A program made the position numbers and the translations under genes. Under the pieces are notes generated by a model. It did no database searches. It was not told the origin of the DNA and worked only from the letters and a program-made list of their open reading frames with translations. A stretch of DNA of 26,060 nt from DHVE2 group archaeon (GTDB lineage Archaea; Thermoplasmatota; Thermoplasmata; Thermoplasmatales; Aciduliprofundaceae): contig WALH01000065.1 in the NCBI GenBank assembly GCA_015522935.1, positions 1-26,060 of the forward strand. Reading direction: 5' to 3'. Position 1 is the first letter of the stretch. Each line of letters starts with the position of its first letter. This document shows, one piece after another, positions 14,229-21,522 of the stretch.

Positions 14229-15470
14229 TCAGAAAAATAGTTTTTTCTGATTTGCAACCCTTGCATTTTTGAGATCTGCGAGAAACTCATCCTCTAAAAT
14301 GATCTTCTTTCCCTCGTAGGCAGGAATAGCAGGTTCTATAACCTTTGTCCTCCCATATCTACCGAATGAGCGAACTCGAGCATTTATCAATCCCAAGGAA
14401 TCCATATCTGATATAAGATCAGATACACGCCTATGGGTAAGGGGCGAAACGGAAATTTTATGGCATAGATTACGGTATATATCGTACAGCTCCCCTGTTG
14501 TAAGATTGTCCCTACCACCTTCTTCACTCAATATGACCCCTAATAATAGAATCTTTGAATGGAGTGGCAACGTTTTTATAGCTTCTGCTATGCAATCTAA
14601 CTCAATTTTATTCTTTGCCATTTTCACATGCTGCTCCGTTACCTTTTCTGCGCCATCCCTCTCTGCAATTTCAACTGATATGCGAAGCAAATCTATGGCA
14701 CGACGCGCATCTCCATGCTCCTGTGCTGCTATGGCCGCACATAGTTTAATAACTTCATCTTCCAAAACACCATCTCTTATGGCAATCTCTGCCCTTTCCC
14801 TCAAAATATCCTCTAATTGAAATGCGTTGTAGGGTGAAAATATAATTTTTTCCTCCATAAGCCTGCTTTTTACTCGAGCATCTAAAAGATCTGTAAAATT
14901 GAGTTCGTTAGATATACCCACAATACCTACCCTAGAATTCTCCATAACGTCATTCATATGAAGAATCTTGTAAAGAATATCATCTCCACTTTTAGCCACC
15001 AACTTATCTACTTCATCTAAGACTACTATGAGAACACCATTCCATCTATCCACATACTCCACCGTAGTGTTAAATATCTTATCTATGGGCCATCCGGTGA
15101 ACGGTATTTTTTTGTCCCATTCACCTATAAAATGATTACCTATATTCTGCAAAACTGAATAGGATGTGTCAACAGTGTCACAATTCAAATAAAGGTATTC
15201 AACATTGGATTTTCCATGCACTTTTTGTGCACTCATCAATTCACGCCCTATATAGCGAACCACAGCAGTTTTCCCTGTGCCTGTTTTCCCAAATATGAGA
15301 ATATTAGATGGTTTTTCACCGTATAAAGCGGTTACGAGAATCTCCGCAATTCTGTTTATCTCATTTTCTCTATGGGGTAAACTATCGGGTAAGTACGATG
15401 GGTAAAGCACATCTCTGCTTTCCGTGAAAAGCGATTGTTTCCTGATATACTGTTCAAACACATTTTCCAT
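14229..15470 (-). CDS. cdc6: Orc1/Cdc6 replication initiator
   Basis: This 413-residue AAA+ initiator binds origins and helps load the MCM helicase. Walker A is GKTGTGKT (61-68), and Walker B is LIVVLDEVDKL with D152 and E153. The sensor 1 region is GISNELNF, followed by HGDARRAIDLL (sensor 2) and a C-terminal winged-helix DNA-binding domain (about residues 300-400). The length is typical of archaeal Orc1/Cdc6. The SD AGGTGG lies four bases before ATG 15470, so unlike many neighbours this gene appears to have a leader. Origins often sit beside such genes. The 149-base upstream gap is AT-rich, but I do not find a recognisable origin recognition box in it. Confidence 0.95.
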   Translation of the reverse strand: MENVFEQYIRKQSLFTESRDVLYPSYLPDSLPHRENEINRIAEILVTALYGEKPSNILIFGKTGTGKTAVVRYIGRELMSAQKVHGKSNVEYLYLNCDTVDTSYSVLQNIGNHFIGEWDKKIPFTGWPIDKIFNTTVEYVDRWNGVLIVVLDEVDKLVAKSGDDILYKILHMNDVMENSRVGIVGISNELNFTDLLDARVKSRLMEEKIIFSPYNAFQLEDILRERAEIAIRDGVLEDEVIKLCAAIAAQEHGDARRAIDLLRISVEIAERDGAEKVTEQHVKMAKNKIELDCIAEAIKTLPLHSKILLLGVILSEEGGRDNLTTGELYDIYRNLCHKISVSPLTHRRVSDLISDMDSLGLINARVRSFGRYGRTKVIEPAIPAYEGKKIILEDEFLADLKNARVANQKKLFF

Positions 15471-15506
15471 GATTCCACCTGAGTAAACAATGCATGATCA
15501 GGATGT

Positions 15507-15523
15507 TAAAAAAACTTTTTTTA
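15507..15523. promoter_or_regulatory. 17-base perfect palindrome between cdc6 and the ABC operon
   Basis: TAAAAAAACTTTTTTTA is an 8-base inverted repeat around a central C. It lies where a cdc6 TATA element would be expected (about 35-50 bases before its ATG) and about 33 bases upstream of the ABC-operon TATA box. It could be an operator, part of a melting-prone origin region, or simply an AT-rich promoter. A weaker inverted pair CCTGA/TCAGG at 15478-15502 lies between it and the cdc6 start. Confidence 0.35.
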
Positions 15524-15555
15524 GCAACTTGGTTAACACCTTGTGAATCAAAAAA

Positions 15556-15563
15556 TTTTTATA
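15556..15563 (+). promoter_or_regulatory. TATA box of the ABC transporter operon
   Basis: TTTTTATA would place the transcript start near 15585, giving a leader of about 35 bases that contains the SD GAGGTGA (15607-15613) six bases before ATG 15620. Confidence 0.55.
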
Positions 15564-15619
15564 CAGTTTTGTTTTCAACTTTCCTGTAAAAAATTAAAAT
15601 TAATTTGAGGTGAAGAAGA

Positions 15620-16612
15620 ATGGTAAATATGGATAGGAAAACCGTGATCGTAGGAATAGTAGTAATAGCGATCGTGGCGGCGGCTATTGGATTCTACGCG
15701 TTCTACGTATATCCACAGAAAACACAGGGAAGTGGAAAAATAGTTGTTAAGGATGATATGGGAAGAACAGTCATATTAAACAAAACGGCGGATAGGGTTG
15801 TTTCGCTTGCACCCTCCAACACCGAAATTCTCTTTGCCATAGGTGCCGGGAGCAAGGTGGTTGGTGTGACTGAGTTCTGCGATTATCCCCCTGAAGCTGT
15901 GGAGGGAGTTAAGAATGGAAGCATTGCAGTTGTGGGTGGTTTCGCAAGTGATATCAGCATAGAAAAAATTGTTTCTCTTAAGCCGGATGCTGTTTTCGCC
16001 TATTATGGTCAAAAAAGCGTGGTGGAAGAGTTGGAGAATCTGAGCATTCCAACGGTGGTTTTCAATCCTCATAATTTAGATATGATTTACAATGATATAA
16101 CAATAGCCGGCGAAATAACAGGAATGAATGATGGTGCCAAAAAAGTAATTAGCGAGATGCGAAACACAGTGAATTATGTTGAATCCCATGTTGCCAATCT
16201 CCCCGCAAAGAAGGTATTTTTTGTTGCGTGGGGCAACCCTCTGATGACTGCAGGAAACGATACTTTTATCAACTATCTCATATCCCTTGCCGATGGCAAA
16301 AATATATTCTCTGATTCATCTGGATGGCCCACGGTAAGCATGGAGAGTATAGTTGCGAGAAATCCAGATGCTATAATTCTAACTCCCCATTGCGGATTAA
16401 CAAAGAAAGATGTGCTCAATAACTGGTCTAACGAGATAAACGCGGTCAAAAATGGAAGTGTTTATGTAATTGACGATGACATTTTAGTAAGACCAGGGCC
16501 AAGGATTGTGCAGGGTCTTCTTGCCATTGCAGAAGACATTCATCCGAATGCATTTGAGGAGAAGAGTTATAATTTGGAGGTCACCGAGCAATGGGCAGTA
16601 GCCGCACCGTAA
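15620..16612 (+). CDS. btuF: ABC transporter substrate-binding protein, cobalamin/iron-complex type
   Basis: This 330-residue class III periplasmic-type binding protein (BtuF/FecB/FhuD superfamily) is anchored by an N-terminal helix at about residues 9-29 with no lipobox cysteine. The mature part opens with VKDDMGRTV and RVVSLAPSNTEILFAIGAGS, followed by VGVTEFCDYPPEA, a sequence style frequent in cobalamin-binding BtuF proteins. DAVFAYYGQK and PDAIILTPH mark the two lobes. It would capture the ligand outside the membrane and deliver it to the permease encoded next. The start ATG 15620 follows the SD GAGGTGA. The 3' end overlaps the permease start by 22 bases. B12 versus heme or siderophore cannot be settled from sequence alone, so the gene symbol is tentative. 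Confidence 0.85.
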   Translation: MVNMDRKTVIVGIVVIAIVAAAIGFYAFYVYPQKTQGSGKIVVKDDMGRTVILNKTADRVVSLAPSNTEILFAIGAGSKVVGVTEFCDYPPEAVEGVKNGSIAVVGGFASDISIEKIVSLKPDAVFAYYGQKSVVEELENLSIPTVVFNPHNLDMIYNDITIAGEITGMNDGAKKVISEMRNTVNYVESHVANLPAKKVFFVAWGNPLMTAGNDTFINYLISLADGKNIFSDSSGWPTVSMESIVARNPDAIILTPHCGLTKKDVLNNWSNEINAVKNGSVYVIDDDILVRPGPRIVQGLLAIAEDIHPNAFEEKSYNLEVTEQWAVAAP

Positions 16613-17562
16613 AGTGGTCTTTCGTACTTTTTTTGATTTTCCTCACACCCATATCCATATTTTCTGCTCTTATGATTGGACCTGCTGATATCCCTTTTAA
16701 AACTGTAATCTCCACACTATTTGGAGGAGGAGACGAAATAAGCAGGGTAATAGTACTGGATTTGAGGCTACCTAGAGTTCTCACAGCATTCATTGCAGGA
16801 TTTGCTTTGGGCACAGCGGGAACCATGGCACAGGCCGTTTTTAAAAATCCCCTTGGAGATCCATATCTCTTGGGAATATCTTCAGGAGCCTCGCTTGGTG
16901 CTGTTATCGGTTTTATGATAAATTTCCATCTTGTTCCCCTCTTAGCCTTCATATTCGCCATAATAGTATCAATTTTAGTTTACTCCATAGGAATGGCTGC
17001 CGGCGGGAAACCAACAACTCTTATCCTCTCTGGAATCGCTGTAGGCATGCTCATAAACTCAATTGTGTGGTATCTTATTCTTTCGCTTCCCAATCTCCAC
17101 GGGATATATGCATGGTTTCTTGGAAGTTTCTCAACTGTTATGTGGCCACAGTTTTACATTATTCTCCCCTCACTATTTATATCCATTGGAATGATTTTTC
17201 TTTACAGATGGTTGAATCTTCTTATGCTCAGGGATGAAGAGGCTATGAGCCTTGGATTAAATGTGAATGTAGCTAGGACAATTGTAATAATATTCATCGC
17301 TCTTATAACCGCAGTGGTTGTTGCTGTGGGAGGTCTTATAGGATTCGTTGGTTTAGTTGTGCCGCACATATGCAGGCTTGTGGTGGGTGCGAACCACCGA
17401 TATCTTTTACCATCGTCCATGCTATTCGGCGGGATATTTCTCTTGGCAGCTGATACAGTTGCGCGAGCCGGAAGCACCGAGATACCTGTCGGAATAATAA
17501 CAGCTCTTATGGGTTCACCCCTATTTATTTATCTTCTGGTGAGGAGCCATGTTAAAGGTTGA
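16591..17562 (+). CDS. btuC: ABC transporter permease, BtuC/FecCD family
   Basis: This 323-residue permease has about nine or ten hydrophobic helices and forms the transmembrane channel. Family signatures are visible in order: LRLPRVLTAFIAGFALGTAG (about residues 53-72), FKNPLGDPYLLGISSGASLG (about 82-101) and GGLIGFVGLVVPHICRLVVG (about 248-267). LLAADTVARAG and EIPVGIITALMGSPLFIYLL follow near the end. These are standard for cobalamin/iron-complex importers. The SD GGAGGT lies nine bases before ATG 16591, inside the end of the binding-protein gene. The 3' end overlaps the ATPase start by 14 bases, indicating translational coupling. Confidence 0.92.
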   Translation: MGSSRTVKWSFVLFLIFLTPISIFSALMIGPADIPFKTVISTLFGGGDEISRVIVLDLRLPRVLTAFIAGFALGTAGTMAQAVFKNPLGDPYLLGISSGASLGAVIGFMINFHLVPLLAFIFAIIVSILVYSIGMAAGGKPTTLILSGIAVGMLINSIVWYLILSLPNLHGIYAWFLGSFSTVMWPQFYIILPSLFISIGMIFLYRWLNLLMLRDEEAMSLGLNVNVARTIVIIFIALITAVVVAVGGLIGFVGLVVPHICRLVVGANHRYLLPSSMLFGGIFLLAADTVARAGSTEIPVGIITALMGSPLFIYLLVRSHVKG

Positions 17563-18268
17563 AAATCTGAGTAAGTTCTACGGTAGAAAAAGAGTATTAA
17601 AAACCGTGAATCTTCAGTTAGAGCGGGGGTTCTGGGGGCTTATAGGTAGAAATGGGGCTGGGAAAACTACACTTTTACGATGTATAATGGCCATGACCAC
17701 GTTCACTGGAACCATAAAAATAAACGGTAAAAACGTTAAGGAAATGCCGAGAAGTGATATAGCGAAAATCGTTGGATATGTACCTCAATTAAGCAGCCAA
17801 GATGTCCCTCTCAGTGTGAGGGATTTTCTGGAAATAGGCGCGTATTACAGGAATGGTAATGTGGATAACGTGATAAATTATCTGGGTTTTAAAGAGGAGA
17901 GGCAGATAAACACGCTTTCCGGTGGTGAGTTTCAGAAATTGCTGATTGCAAGGGCAATGATAGGAAATCCTCCTCTACTCCTTTTAGATGAGCCAGCTAA
18001 CCATCTTGATATAAAGAACACAGCAGAGATAATTGAAATCCTCAAAGAGTATTCAAAGAGATATTTAGTCATAGCTGTAGTGCACGATCTCAACCTCTTG
18101 AATTTTGTTGATGGAGTCATAGCACTGAAAAATGGAAAGGCGAAAATTCTGAATGATGTGGATTCACAGGCTCTGGAAAAAATATTCGACATAAAGGTGG
18201 AGTTGATAAATGCGGGAAAATACAGATTTGTTATTCCACGATACAATGGATTTATTCGTAAACTATAA
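17549..18268 (+). CDS. btuD: ABC transporter ATP-binding protein, BtuD/FecE family
   Basis: This 239-residue ATPase powers the importer. Walker A is GRNGAGKT (33-40), the Q loop is at Q80, the signature is LSGGE (123-127), Walker B is LLLLDEP with D147 and E148, and the switch histidine lies in VVHDLN. The protein is slightly short at the C-terminus compared with BtuD/FepC, but all motifs are intact. It starts inside the permease gene, behind GAGGAG. Its 3' end overlaps the convergent hflX gene by 17 bases. In archaeal genomes this arrangement with a BtuF-type binding protein is commonly annotated as cobalamin or iron uptake. Confidence 0.92.
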   Translation: MLKVENLSKFYGRKRVLKTVNLQLERGFWGLIGRNGAGKTTLLRCIMAMTTFTGTIKINGKNVKEMPRSDIAKIVGYVPQLSSQDVPLSVRDFLEIGAYYRNGNVDNVINYLGFKEERQINTLSGGEFQKLLIARAMIGNPPLLLLDEPANHLDIKNTAEIIEILKEYSKRYLVIAVVHDLNLLNFVDGVIALKNGKAKILNDVDSQALEKIFDIKVELINAGKYRFVIPRYNGFIRKL

Positions 18269-19454
18269 TTCCTCTCCTCTCCAATTTTCTCTTCAATTCT
18301 TGCATCATATTCTCCTGTATTACGAATTTCACAGCCATGCTCCTTCCGTACTGAATGCTTTCAATCTTGGCATACCTGCTTATCATAGCGAACACATCCT
18401 TATCAAAATTCTCCATAATTGCTGTATATCTTTTTAACCCAGCCTCTCTCTCAATCCTTTTTATTAATCCATTAATTCCCGCTCCATTTTTAGCGGATAT
18501 ACAAACCACATCGCCTATTTCTCCTGCAATTTCAATTTTATCTTCCAAACTGCTGGCCAAATCTATCTTGTTTATTACGGGGATTATCTTTCCTCTGACT
18601 TTGTTTAGGAGAACATCCAGTGTAACATTCATTTTACTTTGAAATCCACCTACATCCTCTGCTCCATCTAATAAGAGAAGAACAATATCTGCATTGTATA
18701 TTTCTTCTAACGTTGGTCTGAAAGCTTCAATGAGCCATGGAGGCATATCTGCGACGAAGCCCACAGTATCTGTGATAAGAATTCTCTCCTTTCCCAACCG
18801 GGAAGTCTTTGTGGATAGAGTTGAGAACATTCTCTCTTCCACAATCACTCCTGATTCTGTGAGTCTGTTGAGAAGCGTGCTCTTACCAACATTTGTGTAT
18901 CCTGCAATCCCCACAAGTATAAATCCATTCCTCTTTCTCTCTTTTCTCCTCTCCTCACGCTCCACACTTATCTTTTTGAGTTTTCTCTCGATTCTCGTCA
19001 TTCTTCTGCGTATCATCTCGTAGTAATCTGCAATTTCGTATTCTCCAGCACCCATCCATCCTGCATGCTCTCCCATCCTCACATGATGAATAACTTCACG
19101 AATAAGAGGAACTCGGTATTTTAAAAGAGCATACTCAACCTGCAACTTTGCTTCCCTGCTCTTTGCTCGATCTGCAAATATATCGATTATTAATTTTATT
19201 CTGTCTTCCACCTCGGTTTTTAATTCCTTCTCAAGGTTGTACCACTGTGATGATTTCAGTATACCATCGACTATCACCTTCTCTTTCCCAGAAATTAAAT
19301 GCTTGATCTCATCCACTTTTCCTTCAGAAATATAGAATTTCGGATTTTTCGCATCTTTGAATTCCACCGTTTGTGATATTTTGTAACCTAAAGATTCAAC
19401 AAGATTCAGAAATTCTTTGGATCCTTTTCTCATCACGACAATGACTTCAGGCAT
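18252..19454 (-). CDS. hflX: GTPase HflX
   Basis: This 400-residue Obg-superfamily GTPase binds the large ribosomal subunit. An N-terminal HflX-specific domain (about residues 1-150) leads through a long basic helix to the G domain. G1 is GYTNVGKS (185-192), G3 is DTVGF, and G4 is NKID; SAKNG is the G5 region. In the linker, HflX proteins usually carry GPGETQLE. Here the corresponding site reads MGAGEYEIADYY, keeping GxGE but not TQ, which may be a lineage variant. ATG 19454 is preferred because GGGGAG lies eight bases upstream. An ATG at 19490 would add twelve residues and overlap folC by 58 bases instead of 22. It is probably cotranscribed with folC. Confidence 0.92.
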   Translation of the reverse strand: MPEVIVVMRKGSKEFLNLVESLGYKISQTVEFKDAKNPKFYISEGKVDEIKHLISGKEKVIVDGILKSSQWYNLEKELKTEVEDRIKLIIDIFADRAKSREAKLQVEYALLKYRVPLIREVIHHVRMGEHAGWMGAGEYEIADYYEMIRRRMTRIERKLKKISVEREERRKERKRNGFILVGIAGYTNVGKSTLLNRLTESGVIVEERMFSTLSTKTSRLGKERILITDTVGFVADMPPWLIEAFRPTLEEIYNADIVLLLLDGAEDVGGFQSKMNVTLDVLLNKVRGKIIPVINKIDLASSLEDKIEIAGEIGDVVCISAKNGAGINGLIKRIEREAGLKRYTAIMENFDKDVFAMISRYAKIESIQYGRSMAVKFVIQENMMQELKRKLERRGIIVYE

Positions 19455-20701
19455 TTCTCCAACTCCCCCATCAAGTAGATGGATCCACATGCAATTATTT
19501 TCTCCTCATTTTCCAATGAGAATCTAAGCGCATCGCATGAGTTTGGAAACGATTTAACATCTTTAAAATATTTTTTTGCATATTTTTCTATTGCGCTTAA
19601 TGGCATTTTTCTGTAGTAGTCTATTTCTGTGACTATTATTTTGCTTGCTACTTTTCTCATTATTTTCATATATCTATTTATATCTTTATCCTTAAGCATT
19701 GAGAATAGAAGAGTCGAACCTTGAAGATTCAATTTAGAAATTGTGTCCGCCAGTGTCCTTGCTCCAGCCGGATTATGTGCTGAATCAAAAATCAGGAGGG
19801 GTTTTCTTCTTTTCACCTCAAAGCGATCCCTCCAGAATGCACTTGATATCCCCTCAATTATATCCTCACGATTTATTGTGTAATTCTCACTTAAAATCTC
19901 TGCCATTCTCATCGCTACCAAAATATTCTTGAGCTGATGATAACCCACCATCCTTGTTTTTAATTTGTATTCTCTCACCGGCGTTTTAGCAATGAATTCC
20001 ATGCCATCAAGATTCATGCGAACATCCGAGAATGAACATTCTTCGTTCACATTATGGTATGGAGCGTTGTTTTTTGATGCAATTTTTTTGATTACGTTTA
20101 TCGCCGCTAACTTCTCCTCTCCAACCACCACAGGCACATTGGGCTTTATTATCCCCGCCTTCTCCCAGGCTATCTGACTAATTCTTTTTCCCAGAACCTT
20201 GGTGTGGTCTTTATCTATAGTGACTATTGCCGTTATATCAGGATTTACAATGTTCGTAGCATCCAGTCTTCCCCCCAATCCAACTTCAAAAACAACAAAA
20301 TCCACCTTCATATCCCTGAAATAGTTCAGAGCGAGAGAAGTTGTAACCTCGAAAAATGTTGGATTCCTCTTGCTCTTTGCCATCTCCTCTATTTTTTTTC
20401 GATATTTTCTCACGAAATCTATTATGTACTGAGTTTCAATTTCTCTATCATCCACGATTATTCTCTCGTTGTATCTTTCCACATGTGGCGAGGTGTAGAG
20501 TCCTGTGGAATAGTTCCTTTTCATTATGGAGTAAAGAAAATAAGCAACCGAGCCTTTGCCATTCGTTCCTGCAATGTGTGCAAATTTCAGATTTTCTTGC
20601 GGATTCCCCATTAACGAGATGAACTCGTTCATAACGCTCAGATCCAGCTTCATGCCGAATCTTCTCAGGTTGTAAAGATATTCTATCTCCGGTGCTTCCA
20701 C
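19433..20701 (-). CDS. folC: folylpolyglutamate synthase / dihydrofolate synthase family (Mur ligase fold)
   Basis: This 422-residue ATP-dependent ligase adds glutamate to (tetrahydro)folates. The P-loop is HIAGTNGKGSV (about residues 42-52), with YTSPH shortly after, and GLGGRLDATN is the conserved metal/ATP site of FolC. FDSAHNPAGARTLAD marks the C-terminal domain. GTG 20701 is taken as the start. A TATA box (TTTAAATA, 20723-20730) lies 25-26 bases upstream, predicting a leaderless transcript beginning there, and family homology starts soon after with EIEYLYNLRRFGM. TTG 20722 is in frame but touches the TATA box. Archaea that use other pterins may employ the homologue on a related substrate. 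Bicistronic with hflX. Confidence 0.88.
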   Translation of the reverse strand: MEAPEIEYLYNLRRFGMKLDLSVMNEFISLMGNPQENLKFAHIAGTNGKGSVAYFLYSIMKRNYSTGLYTSPHVERYNERIIVDDREIETQYIIDFVRKYRKKIEEMAKSKRNPTFFEVTTSLALNYFRDMKVDFVVFEVGLGGRLDATNIVNPDITAIVTIDKDHTKVLGKRISQIAWEKAGIIKPNVPVVVGEEKLAAINVIKKIASKNNAPYHNVNEECSFSDVRMNLDGMEFIAKTPVREYKLKTRMVGYHQLKNILVAMRMAEILSENYTINREDIIEGISSAFWRDRFEVKRRKPLLIFDSAHNPAGARTLADTISKLNLQGSTLLFSMLKDKDINRYMKIMRKVASKIIVTEIDYYRKMPLSAIEKYAKKYFKDVKSFPNSCDALRFSLENEEKIIACGSIYLMGELEKCLKSLS

Positions 20702-20722
20702 AGAACCCTCAAACTTACGCAA

Positions 20723-20730
20723 TATTTAAA
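20723..20730 (-). promoter_or_regulatory. TATA box for folC-hflX, deciding the folC start
   Basis: Minus-strand TTTAAATA is centred 25-26 bases before GTG 20701. This spacing favours the GTG start over TTG 20722, which adjoins the box. Confidence 0.6.
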
Positions 20731-20771
20731 CATTTACCAACACTTATGGAAGAGAAATAAACTGGAGAAAG

Positions 20772-20779
20772 TATAATAC
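20772..20779 (+). promoter_or_regulatory. TATA box for the gene at 20801
   Basis: TATAATAC is centred 25-26 bases before ATG 20801, with no SD in between. A leaderless transcript is predicted. Confidence 0.55.
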
Positions 20780-20800
20780 CTAAATTGACCATAACCGTTT

Positions 20801-21394
20801 ATGATTCCAGAGGAGTTCATAAATTACGCTTTTGATGAGCGTGTAAAGATGATAAGAAAGATGCTCAGTGGAAATATGAGCGATGAGATTTTGATAGGAT
20901 TCACAAGGCATAACGCAGCGATAATCACATGCGGCCAAGCGGGAATAAACGGCTCCATAAAGGGAGTGGGTTTCATCCACAAAGATAAATATATCCAAGA
21001 AACACTTGAAAAAATGAGGGAAGAGCTGAAAAGCGAATACAGTATGTTCAGAGCTGGAAAATTTCTCCTTGAGGAGATTTACGTCCGCAATAAAATAGAT
21101 TTTGAAAAAATCATATCTCTCGAACTCGCAAGAAAGCACACATGGCACAATTTGATGAGCGGTGAGAAGAGGGCGACGATTTTATTTTTCACGCCTCCAA
21201 GCAAATCCTACGAAGTGCGATGCGATGTTGAAATTCATATTGATGATGATGTGTGGGAGTATGCAAATTCTCTCCACGATATTTTTCACAGACCTGAAAA
21301 GCCAAGGGATTGGAAGAGGACTCCCGCGTATCTATTCAAAATCCGAGAGATTTACGATAACAGTGAGGACAGGATGGGTGTGAGGATTTATTGA
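20801..21394 (+). CDS. conserved-looking protein of unknown function, 197 residues
   Basis: I do not recognise this protein with confidence. It is soluble, with no signal peptide or membrane helix, and mixed alpha/beta in character. The first 65 residues include EILIGFTRHNAAIITCGQAG. A charged helical stretch (about 62-80) follows, then a His-rich patch KHTWHNL at about 126-132. A likely beta-rich part reads RATILFFTPPSKSYEVRCDV (about 139-158), followed by NSLHDIFHRPEKP. The FFTPP...EVRCDVEI segment faintly resembles FMN-binding split-barrel (pyridoxamine-phosphate-oxidase-like) proteins, but no binding motif can be demonstrated. Start ATG 20801 fits the TATA spacing. Codon use matches its neighbours, so it is a resident gene rather than a recent import. 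Confidence 0.75.
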   Translation: MIPEEFINYAFDERVKMIRKMLSGNMSDEILIGFTRHNAAIITCGQAGINGSIKGVGFIHKDKYIQETLEKMREELKSEYSMFRAGKFLLEEIYVRNKIDFEKIISLELARKHTWHNLMSGEKRATILFFTPPSKSYEVRCDVEIHIDDDVWEYANSLHDIFHRPEKPRDWKRTPAYLFKIREIYDNSEDRMGVRIY

Positions 21395-21491
21395 GTTTTG
21401 TGAATAATTGAGTACGACCAGACTTTCAATGCTACAAGTAAACAAAATAATCCATCGTGGCATCGTGACCCTACGAAAACGAAAGGAAAGG

Positions 21492-21499
21492 TTTTTATA
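21492..21499 (+). promoter_or_regulatory. TATA box for the giant beta-helix gene
   Basis: TTTTTATA is centred 27-28 bases before ATG 21523. There is no SD between them, and a leaderless transcript is predicted. Confidence 0.6.
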
Positions 21500-21522
21500 G
21501 TATAATTTCATTTATTACTTTT

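Noticed and set aside
15471..15619. confident replication origin next to cdc6
   Set aside because: No origin recognition box repeats can be seen. The region is short and explained by two promoters, so it is only raised as a question.
21410..21450. ACTTTCAATGCTACAAGTAAAC, resembling the style of some CRISPR repeats (CTTTCAAT...AAAC)
   Set aside because: It occurs once, with no second copy or regular spacer pattern nearby and no cas genes in the window.
21455..21475. short direct repeat CATCGTGG/CATCGTGA
   Set aside because: Two copies of seven or eight bases in a short gap can easily arise by chance and match no known site.
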